Shown here piece by piece: positions 57,779 through 64,000 of a stretch of DNA of 64,000 nucleotides (position 1 is its first letter; each line of letters starts with the position of its first letter). Both the position numbers and the translations under genes were made by a program. The notes below the pieces were generated by a model. It ran no database searches, was not told the origin of the DNA, and was given only the letters and a program-made list of their open reading frames with translations. The stretch lies in assembly GCF_001184025.1 (NCBI RefSeq), contig NZ_BBYG01000014.1, positions 62,001 to 126,000 of the forward strand, given 5' to 3'. This stretch comes from Streptomyces maremycinicus. GTDB taxonomy: Bacteria > Actinomycetota > Actinomycetes > Streptomycetales > Streptomycetaceae.

Positions 57779-59254
57779 ATGAGCACTGCCGACCGGGCCG
57801 GTTCCGCGCCCGCCGCGGTGGACCCCGACCGCATCGACCCCGCCGTGTGGCGCACGGCCTTCACCGTCCTCGTGGGCGCCCTCGCCGTCGTCTTCGACAC
57901 CACCATCGTCAGCGTCGCCCTCGACGACCTGGCCGGGGACCTCGATGCCCCGCTGTCGACCGTCCAGTGGGTGAGCACCGGCTATCTGCTGGCCATCTTC
58001 GTCACCATCCCGCTCGCCGGCTGGGCCCAGGCGCGGGTCGGCGGCAAACGCCTGTGGATCGCCTCCCTGAGCGTGTTCCTGCTCGGCTCGATCCTGAGCG
58101 CGCTGGCGTGGAGCTCGACCAGCCTCATCGCCTTCCGCGTCGTCCAGGGCGTCGCGGGCGGCATCATGATGCCACTCACCGTCACGCTGATCATGCAGGC
58201 CGCCAAGGGCCGCAACATCGGCAAGGTCATGGCCGTCATCACCGTCCCCACCGCGCTCGGCCCCGTCCTGGGGCCGGTTCTGGGCGGTCTCGTCCTGCAT
58301 CTGGCCGACTGGCGTTGGCTGTTCCTCGTCAACATCCCCTTCTGTGTCGCCGGCTGCCTGCTCGCCCGGCGCGACCTGCCCGACGACCGTCCGGCGCCCG
58401 ACGGCCACCGTCCCCGCCTGGACGTCGTCGGGCTGCTCCTGCTGTCCCCCGGCGTCGCCGCCCTGATCTACGGCCTCTCCCAGGTCGGGGGCGGCACGGG
58501 CTTCACCGGTGCCCGGGTCCTCGTCCCGGTGGTCGGTGGACTCGCCCTGATCGGCGTATTCGTCGCCTGGGCGCTGCCGCGGGACGGCGCGCTGGTCGAC
58601 CTGCGGCTGTTCCGCCACCGCGCGGTGGCCTCCTCCTCCGCCCTCGTCTTCCTGGCCGGCCTGTCCCTGTACGGGGCGATGATGCTGCTGCCCCTGTACT
58701 TCCAGCAGGTCCGCGGCGAGGACGCCCTCGGCGCCGGACTGCTGCTCGTCCCCCAGGGCGTCGGCGCACTCGTCGCCCGCGGCCTGGCCGGCCGGTACAC
58801 CGACCGCTTCGGCCCCCGGCGGGTCGCCATCGCGGCGTTCACCTTCGTCACCGCGGCCGGCGTGCCGTTCGCCTTCGTCACCGCCGACACCGGCGAACCC
58901 CTGCTCATGGCCGCACTGTTCGTCCGCGGCATCGGCCTGGGCGCCGCCATGATCGCGCCCAGCGGCGCGGCCTACGTCGGCCTTCGGCACGAGGAGATCC
59001 CGGACGCCAGCATCATCACCCGCGTCGCCCAGCAGATCGGCGGCTCGATCGGCATCGCCGTCCTCACCGTCGTCCTCCAGCGCAGCGCCGGGGACGCCCG
59101 CACGCCCGAGGCCCTGGCCCACGGCTTCGACGCCGCCTTCTGGTGGTCGGTGGCCTTCACCGCCGTCGCCGTCCCGCTCTGCCTGCTGCTCCCGAACCGC
59201 CCCGAGCCGGAGGCCGTCCCGGGGCGCGCCGACACCACGCGCTCACGGCGATGA
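57779..59254 (+). CDS. MFS exporter, DHA2 type
   Basis: The 491-residue protein has about 14 membrane helices, opening with FTVLVGALAVVFDTTIVSVA and the GWAQARVGGKR loop, and VTLIMQAAKGRNIGKVMAVI in helix 4-5. This is the EmrB/QacA layout of proton-coupled drug efflux. It starts at ATG 57779, 12 bp after operator 2, and is the evident target of the adjacent TetR protein. Confidence 0.92.
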   Translation: MSTADRAGSAPAAVDPDRIDPAVWRTAFTVLVGALAVVFDTTIVSVALDDLAGDLDAPLSTVQWVSTGYLLAIFVTIPLAGWAQARVGGKRLWIASLSVFLLGSILSALAWSSTSLIAFRVVQGVAGGIMMPLTVTLIMQAAKGRNIGKVMAVITVPTALGPVLGPVLGGLVLHLADWRWLFLVNIPFCVAGCLLARRDLPDDRPAPDGHRPRLDVVGLLLLSPGVAALIYGLSQVGGGTGFTGARVLVPVVGGLALIGVFVAWALPRDGALVDLRLFRHRAVASSSALVFLAGLSLYGAMMLLPLYFQQVRGEDALGAGLLLVPQGVGALVARGLAGRYTDRFGPRRVAIAAFTFVTAAGVPFAFVTADTGEPLLMAALFVRGIGLGAAMIAPSGAAYVGLRHEEIPDASIITRVAQQIGGSIGIAVLTVVLQRSAGDARTPEALAHGFDAAFWWSVAFTAVAVPLCLLLPNRPEPEAVPGRADTTRSRR

Positions 59255-59543
59255 ACGTCCGCTCCGTACCTCAACTGCGGTGAACTCTTCTCATTGCCGT
59301 CTCGTCGGGCGATTCCCGAATTCCGGCATCGCGGTTTTCGGGAGCCGTCGAAGGGGCGATTTCTCCCCTGTTCTCAGCGGCGCGTCACATGACGTTCCCG
59401 AAGGTGCTGTCGTCCGGACGAACCCCCGGCCGCCTGCGCATCCTTCCTTCTGTGCGCTTACCCCATGATCGCCTTATGCTGTTGTGCGGGAGAGCTCGAG
59501 CAGTCGACGTGCCGGCTCCGTGCCGGCGGGAAGCGGGCTTCCA

Positions 59544-60389
59544 ATGGCTGACAGACTGAAAAGGCTGGGGTTGGTCGGCGAACTGTCGGCCGAGTTCGTC
59601 GGCACCATGATTCTCATTCTCTTCGGCTGTGGCGTGGTGGCCCAGGTGGTCGCCGGTGGAGCGCTCACGACGCCGGCCGGAGGACTCGGAAACCACGACA
59701 GCATCGCCTGGGCCTGGGGCCTCGGCGTCACCCTGGGTGTGTACGTCGCGGCGCGGCTCAGCGGCGCTCATCTCAATCCGGCGGTGACGGTCGCCCTGGC
59801 CACGTTCAAGGGCTTCCCGTGGCGCAAGGTGGCGCCCTACGCGCTGGCCCAGACCGCGGGCGCGTTCGTGGCCGCTCTCATCGTGCGGTGGAACTACACC
59901 GAAGCGCTGGCGAAGGCCGACCCCGGACACACGATCAAGACACAGGGCGTGTTCTCCACGCTCCCCGCCAACGGCAATCCGAACCTGCCGGTCCACGAAT
60001 GGGGCGCGTTCCGTGACCAGATCATCGGCACCGCGATCCTGCTCCTGCTGATCCTGGCCGTCACCGACCTGCTGAACACACCGCCGGGCGCCAACCTGGC
60101 TCCGTTCATCGTCGGTCTCATCGTCGTGGCCATCGGCATGGCGTGGGGAACCAACGCGGGGTACGCGATCAACCCGGCACGTGACTTCGGCCCCCGATTG
60201 GCCAGCTTCTTCACGGGCTACGGCACAGCATGGCGAGATCAGTACGGGAATCTCTATTTCTGGGTGCCGATCGTCGGTCCCCTGATCGGCGGCCTGCTCG
60301 GCGCCGGCCTCTACAAGGCCTTCATCGGCCGGTTCCTGCCGACGGCGGAGCCGGAACCCCCCGGCCGTGTTCCGAGCCCCGAGCAATGA
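59544..60389 (+). CDS. glpF: Glycerol uptake facilitator
   Basis: The 281-residue protein is a major intrinsic protein with six membrane helices and both NPA boxes: GAHLNPAVTVALATFKGF and GYAINPARDFGPRLASFF. The Asp after the second NPA-R (NPARD) is characteristic of glycerol-conducting members rather than water channels. It begins at ATG 59544, and glpK follows 24 bp after its stop, so the pair imports and traps glycerol. The 289-bp gap upstream contains no regulator gene and no GylR-like gene. Confidence 0.93.
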   Translation: MADRLKRLGLVGELSAEFVGTMILILFGCGVVAQVVAGGALTTPAGGLGNHDSIAWAWGLGVTLGVYVAARLSGAHLNPAVTVALATFKGFPWRKVAPYALAQTAGAFVAALIVRWNYTEALAKADPGHTIKTQGVFSTLPANGNPNLPVHEWGAFRDQIIGTAILLLLILAVTDLLNTPPGANLAPFIVGLIVVAIGMAWGTNAGYAINPARDFGPRLASFFTGYGTAWRDQYGNLYFWVPIVGPLIGGLLGAGLYKAFIGRFLPTAEPEPPGRVPSPEQ

Positions 60390-60413
60390 CACCCACAGCA
60401 GAGGCGGCAATCC

Positions 60414-61931
60414 ATGGCTGACTTCGTGGGCGCGGTGGACCAAGGCACCACCAGCACCCGATTCATGATCTTCGACCACTCCGGCAACGAGGTGGCGAAG
60501 CACCAGCTGGAGCACGCCCAGATCCTTCCGCGCTCGGGGTGGGTCGAGCACGACCCGGTGGAGATCTGGGAACGCACCAACTCGGTGATGCAGAACGCGC
60601 TGCGGCACGGCAACCTCTCCCCCGAGGACCTGGCCGCGATCGGCATCACCAACCAGCGGGAGACCACCGTGGTGTGGGACCCGCGCAACGGACGTCCCTA
60701 CTACAACGCCATCGTCTGGCAGGACACCCGCACCGACTCCATCGCGGCTGCCCTGGAACGCTCGGGCAAGGGCGACGTCATCCGCCGCAAAGCGGGGCTG
60801 CCCCCGGCGACCTACTTCTCCGGCGGCAAGATCCAGTGGATCCTGGAGAACGTCGACGGCGTCCGCGCGGCGGCCGAACAGGGCCACGCCCTCTTCGGCA
60901 ACACGGACGCCTGGGTTCTGTGGAACCTGACCGGCGGCCCCGACGGCGGTGTCCACGCCACCGACGTGACCAACGCCAGCCGCACCATGCTGATGGACCT
61001 GGAGACCCTCGACTGGGACGACGAGCTGCTGGGCTTCTTCGACATCCCCCGGCAGATGCTGCCCACCATCAGCGCGTCCTCCCACCGCGAGGCGTTCGGC
61101 GTGACCCGCACCTCCCGGCCCCTGCGCGCCGCCATCCCCATCACCGGGGTGCTCGGCGACCAGCAGGCGGCCACGGTCGGACAGGTCTGCTACGCGCCGG
61201 GCGAGGCCAAGAACACCTACGGCACCGGCAACTTCCTGGTCCTCAACACCGGTACCGAGCTGGTCCGTTCGCAGCACGGCCTGCTCACCACCGTGGCGTA
61301 CCGGTTCGGCGACAGCCCGGCGGTGTACGCCCTGGAGGGCTCCATCGCCGTCACCGGGTCCGCGGTGCAGTGGCTGCGTGACCAGATGAAGATCATCAAC
61401 GATGCGGCGGAGAGCGAGACGCTGGCGCGCACCGTCGAGGACAACGGCGGCATGTACTTCGTTCCCGCCTTCTCGGGCCTGTTCGCTCCGTACTGGCGCT
61501 CCGACGCCCGCGGCGCGATCGTGGGTCTGGCCCGCTTCAACGACAACGGCCACCTCGCCCGGGCGACCCTGGAGTCCATCTGCTACCAGAGCCGCGACGT
61601 GGTCGAGGCCATGGAGCAGGACTCCGGAGTCCACCTCGACGTGCTCAAGGTCGACGGCGGCGTCACCGCCAACGACCTCTGCATGCAGATCCAGGCGGAC
61701 GTCCTCGGCGTACCGGTCAGCCGACCGGTCGTCGCCGAGACCACCGCGCTCGGCGCCGCCTACGCGGCGGGTCTGGCGACCGGATTCTGGCGCGACACCG
61801 ACGAACTGCGCACGCACTGGCAGGAGTCCAAGCGCTGGGAGCCCCAGTGGTCCGAGGACCGGCGCGCGGAAGGGTACGCGGGCTGGAAGAAGGCCGTGGA
61901 GCGGACCCTCGACTGGGCCAAGGTCGAATAA
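60414..61931 (+). CDS. glpK: Glycerol kinase
   Basis: The 505-residue protein is a FGGY-family kinase: VGAVDQGTTSTRFMIFDHSG (phosphate-binding), GITNQRETTVVWD and WQDTRTD (glycerol-binding), GVLGDQQAATVGQ and VDGGVTANDLCMQIQADVLG. It makes sn-glycerol 3-phosphate from glycerol and ATP. The order glpF-glpK with only 24 bp between them suggests one message, but no glpD is present. A strong hairpin ends the operon. Confidence 0.96.
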   Translation: MADFVGAVDQGTTSTRFMIFDHSGNEVAKHQLEHAQILPRSGWVEHDPVEIWERTNSVMQNALRHGNLSPEDLAAIGITNQRETTVVWDPRNGRPYYNAIVWQDTRTDSIAAALERSGKGDVIRRKAGLPPATYFSGGKIQWILENVDGVRAAAEQGHALFGNTDAWVLWNLTGGPDGGVHATDVTNASRTMLMDLETLDWDDELLGFFDIPRQMLPTISASSHREAFGVTRTSRPLRAAIPITGVLGDQQAATVGQVCYAPGEAKNTYGTGNFLVLNTGTELVRSQHGLLTTVAYRFGDSPAVYALEGSIAVTGSAVQWLRDQMKIINDAAESETLARTVEDNGGMYFVPAFSGLFAPYWRSDARGAIVGLARFNDNGHLARATLESICYQSRDVVEAMEQDSGVHLDVLKVDGGVTANDLCMQIQADVLGVPVSRPVVAETTALGAAYAAGLATGFWRDTDELRTHWQESKRWEPQWSEDRRAEGYAGWKKAVERTLDWAKVE

Positions 61932-61944
61932 CCCGACGACAGCA

Positions 61945-61973
61945 GGCGCCGCCCGAGAGCATCGGGCGGCGCC
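61945..61973 (+). terminator. Terminator after glpK
   Basis: Arms GGCGCCGCCCGA and TCGGGCGGCGCC are perfect 12-bp inverted repeats with a 5-nt loop, starting 13 bp after the glpK stop. There is no T-run. Confidence 0.75.
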
Positions 61974-62088
61974 CGCCCGCGAGGACGGCGCGCGTACGTG
62001 CGGCGCGAAGGACGCCGCGATGACGGCGATGCGGCCCCCGGGCGGCGGCGCCCGGACAGCGGTGCCCGGACAGCGGTGCCCGCCCGCA

Positions 62089-62526
62089 TCAGCCCACGGG
62101 CTGCCCGGTCTTCAGCCGTGCGGTCAGGCGTGACAGGAGGGGCAGCGCCGCGGCGAGCGTCTCCCGCTCGTCGGGGCTGAGGGTGTCGTTGATCGCGACG
62201 CCGAGCGAGTCCGCCCGCCTGCGGCGTTCCTCGGTCAGACGGTCGCTTCCCGCCGCCGTGAGGTGCAGCAGGAGCTTGCGCCCGTCGCTGGGGTGGGGCT
62301 CCGTGGACACAAGGCCCCGGGCGAGGAGCTCCTTGACCGCCTTGGCGGCCGACTGGTGGCTGACTCCCCGCTGCTGTGCGATGTCGGCGGTGGTCAGCGG
62401 GCCGTCGCGGTCCAGGTAGCCGAGGACGGCAGCCTCGCCGGGAGGCATCGTGTCGGCGGTACGCACCGTGCGTACGAGCTGCCCGATGGTGAGGCGAAGC
62501 TCCTCCGCCAGCTGGTCGTCGTCCAT
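62089..62526 (-). CDS. MarR family regulator
   Basis: The 145-residue protein has the MarR winged helix: MPPGEAAVLGYLDRDGPLTT, ADIAQQRGVSHQSAAKAVKE, LLARGLVSTEPHPSDGRKLL. It begins at ATG 62526. A 16-bp motif is found in opposite orientations upstream of this gene and of the divergent metallo-hydrolase gene, so it probably controls both. Confidence 0.92.
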   Translation of the reverse strand: MDDDQLAEELRLTIGQLVRTVRTADTMPPGEAAVLGYLDRDGPLTTADIAQQRGVSHQSAAKAVKELLARGLVSTEPHPSDGRKLLLHLTAAGSDRLTEERRRRADSLGVAINDTLSPDERETLAAALPLLSRLTARLKTGQPVG

Positions 62527-62554
62527 GGCGCCAGAGTAGCCGGTGCTCGCCAAC

Positions 62555-62570
62555 CAAGCTGTACACCTTG
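62555..62570. promoter_or_regulatory. MarR site 1, CAAGCTGTACACCTTG
   Basis: The sequence lies 29-44 bp upstream of the MarR start. Its reverse complement matches the site at 62731 at 14 of 16 positions, and both contain TGTACA. Confidence 0.65.
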
Positions 62571-62730
62571 GGTGCATTGTTTCCGGCCTCGCTCCCGAAC
62601 CGGGGTCCGTGCCACATGCCCGGAACCCGAGCCGGGGACCCTGAAACCGAGGCCGAGCCCGGGGGTCCTGAACCCGAGCCCGAGGCCCCGGGTGCGCCCC
62701 GGCCAAGCCCTGCATCTCGTTATCTACAGT

Positions 62731-62746
62731 CTAGGTGTACAGTTTG
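62731..62746. promoter_or_regulatory. MarR site 2, CTAGGTGTACAGTTTG
   Basis: It lies 45 bp before the metallo-hydrolase start, in the reverse orientation of site 1. The flanking DNA is A/T-rich compared with the region, as expected for a promoter. Confidence 0.65.
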
Positions 62747-62790
62747 GTTGTAAACCTTCGATCGGGGGAATCCCCCGGAAAGGACCCACC

Positions 62791-63435
62791 GTGCAGCTCA
62801 CCAAGCACGCCCACGCCTGTGTCACGCTCGAGAAGGACGGGACCCGCCTGGTCATCGACCCCGGCACCCTCACCCCGGACGCGGCGGAGGCCGTGTCCCG
62901 CGCCCACGCCGTACTGATCACGCACGAACACTTCGACCACTTCGACGAGCAGGTCGTCTCCGCCGCCCTCGAAGCCCGGCCCGAACTCCAGGTCTACGGC
63001 ACAGCCGCCGTCGCGACCGCCCTCGGCGACGGCGACGGCCGCGTCCACACCGTCACCGCGGGCGACACGATCACCGTCGGCTCCCTCACCGCCACCGTCC
63101 ACGGCCACCGCCACGCGCGGATCCACGCCGACATCCCGTGCCCCGACAACGTCGGCTACCTCATCGACGACGGCGCCCTCTACCACCCCGGTGACGCCTA
63201 CTTCGCACCCGACGCTCCCGTGCGCACCCTGCTGCTGCCGACGAGCGGCCCCTGGACCAAGCTCGGCGAGGCCGCCGACTACGTCCGCGCAGTCAAGCCC
63301 GAACAGGTCATCCAGATCCACGAGCTCATGCTCAGCGAGCTCGGCCAGCACTCCACCGCCCGCCTCCTCGGCGAGGAAGGCCTGACCGGCGTCCCCATCA
63401 CCCGCGTCGAGCCCGGCAGCACCGTCGGGCTGTGA
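62791..63435 (+). CDS. MBL-fold metallo-hydrolase (UlaG-like)
   Basis: The 214-residue protein has a metallo-beta-lactamase fold with HEHFDHFD as the first metal motif (H-x-H-x-D-H) and later HPGDAYFAP. The short form, with KHAHACVTLEKDGTRLVIDP at the start, resembles UlaG-type and YtkL-type hydrolases that open lactones or phosphoester bonds. The GTG at 62791 follows GGAAAGGA. It is divergent from the MarR gene and likely under its control. Confidence 0.9.
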   Translation: MQLTKHAHACVTLEKDGTRLVIDPGTLTPDAAEAVSRAHAVLITHEHFDHFDEQVVSAALEARPELQVYGTAAVATALGDGDGRVHTVTAGDTITVGSLTATVHGHRHARIHADIPCPDNVGYLIDDGALYHPGDAYFAPDAPVRTLLLPTSGPWTKLGEAADYVRAVKPEQVIQIHELMLSELGQHSTARLLGEEGLTGVPITRVEPGSTVGL

Positions 63436-63485
63436 CGCCCCGGGCGCCGGCCCGGACGGCCGCAGCGGACAGGTACCTCGGGCGG

Positions 63486-64000
63486 CTAGCGATTGACGGA
63501 CCGCATGCCCGCCTCGTCGTACCGCTCACCCGCCGGCTCGGGCAGCTCCGCGTCGATGCGGGCCAGGTCGTCATCGGTCAGCGTGATGTCCACCGCGGCG
63601 GCGTTCTGCTCCAGGTAGGTACGGCGCTTGGTGCCCGGGATGGGCACCAGGTCCTCGCCCCGGGCCAGCACCCAGGCGATGGCCAGCTGGGCCGGTGTCA
63701 CGTCCTTCTCGGCGGCGATCTGCTTCACCTTCGCCGCCAGCCCCAGGTTCGCCGCCAGGTTGGCGTCCTGGAAGCGCGGGTTCTCCCGGCGCCAGTCGTT
63801 CACGTCCAGGTCGTCGGGCGAGGTGAACCGCCCGGCGAGGAAACCGCGGCCCAGCGGCGAGTACGGCACGAAGCCGATCCCCAGCTCACGGCAGGCGGGC
63901 AGCACCTCGTCCTCCACGTCACGCGACCACAGCGAGTACTCGCTCTGCACGGCGGTGATCGGGTGCACGGCGTGGGCGCGCCGGATGGTCTCCGCGCTCG
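63486..64000 (-). CDS. Aldo/keto reductase, partial (5' end outside window)
   Basis: The 171 residues present are the C-terminal half of an aldo/keto reductase: RRAHAVHPITAVQSEYSLWS, GFVPYSPLGRGFLAGRF and LVPIPGTKRRTYLEQNAAAV, the NADPH-binding Lys/Arg stretch. The frame stays open to the right window edge, so the start and the catalytic Tyr/Lys region lie beyond it. The enzyme should reduce carbonyls with NADPH. Confidence 0.9.
   Translation of the reverse strand, partial: SAETIRRAHAVHPITAVQSEYSLWSRDVEDEVLPACRELGIGFVPYSPLGRGFLAGRFTSPDDLDVNDWRRENPRFQDANLAANLGLAAKVKQIAAEKDVTPAQLAIAWVLARGEDLVPIPGTKRRTYLEQNAAAVDITLTDDDLARIDAELPEPAGERYDEAGMRSVNR

Overview
The window is high-GC actinobacterial DNA, almost certainly from a Streptomyces chromosome. 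Third codon positions are strongly G/C, GTG and TTG starts are common, stop/start overlaps of the ATGA, GTGA and TTGA type join operon genes, and the families are typical of the genus (SigB/SigF-type sigma factor, SpoIIE phosphatases, DUF427, amphi-Trp, acyl-CoA carboxylase epsilon). I see no rRNA, tRNA, CRISPR array, insertion sequence or prophage. The last gene runs off the right edge.

Layout. 0-6 kb: a SpoIIE phosphatase, a DUF1062 protein, and a leftward stress-like group (gvpJ-type gas-vesicle gene, SigB/SigF-family sigma factor, GvpU-like protein, low-affinity iron permease-like protein). 6-13 kb: a leftward alpha-glucoside type uptake operon (GH13 glucosidase, lipoprotein, two permeases) preceded by a solo solute-binding gene. 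13-17 kb: PadR regulator with an ABC/FtsX exporter, then a frameshifted membrane gene. 17-20 kb: TetR, an oxidoreductase with tandem operators, and a DUF427 protein. 20-28.5 kb: a glycoside-degradation regulon (GH43, MFS, TetR, GH78, GH3) in which two gene groups share one palindrome. 28.5-34 kb: ATPase/anti-sigma kinase-like protein, DUF3253, acyl-CoA carboxylase beta and epsilon, a SigE-family sigma factor with a membrane partner, and an amphi-Trp protein. 34-42 kb: flavin reductase, a candidate contractile-injection effector, MFS, GH15, a large 9-bp minisatellite, a polytopic membrane protein and a ZIP transporter. 43-46 kb: a three-gene operon of SpoIIE phosphatase, B12-binding protein with the CarH-type Wx9EH signature, and STAS protein. 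46-54 kb: PRC-barrel, a dipeptidase/amidohydrolase pair divergent from IclR and an ornithine cyclodeaminase-like gene, then DUF485/acetate symporter. 54-64 kb: small enzymes, TetR/MFS pair, glpF-glpK, MarR with a metallo-hydrolase, and a partial aldo/keto reductase.

Most striking are (i) the 43-46 kb operon, which reads as a light- or cobalamin-sensing partner-switching module with the photoreceptor-like domain not attached to a DNA-binding domain; (ii) the 35.0-36.5 kb protein, which has the N-terminal LQRxAGN motif of contractile-injection-associated proteins and a possible Cys-His-Asn hydrolase region; (iii) the plant-glycoside-like regulon with shared operators; (iv) an ABC permease with an inserted beta-sandwich-like domain where MalF carries its P2 loop; and (v) the roughly 670-bp array of 9-bp units. 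All functions are read from sequence features and family knowledge; no search was run.
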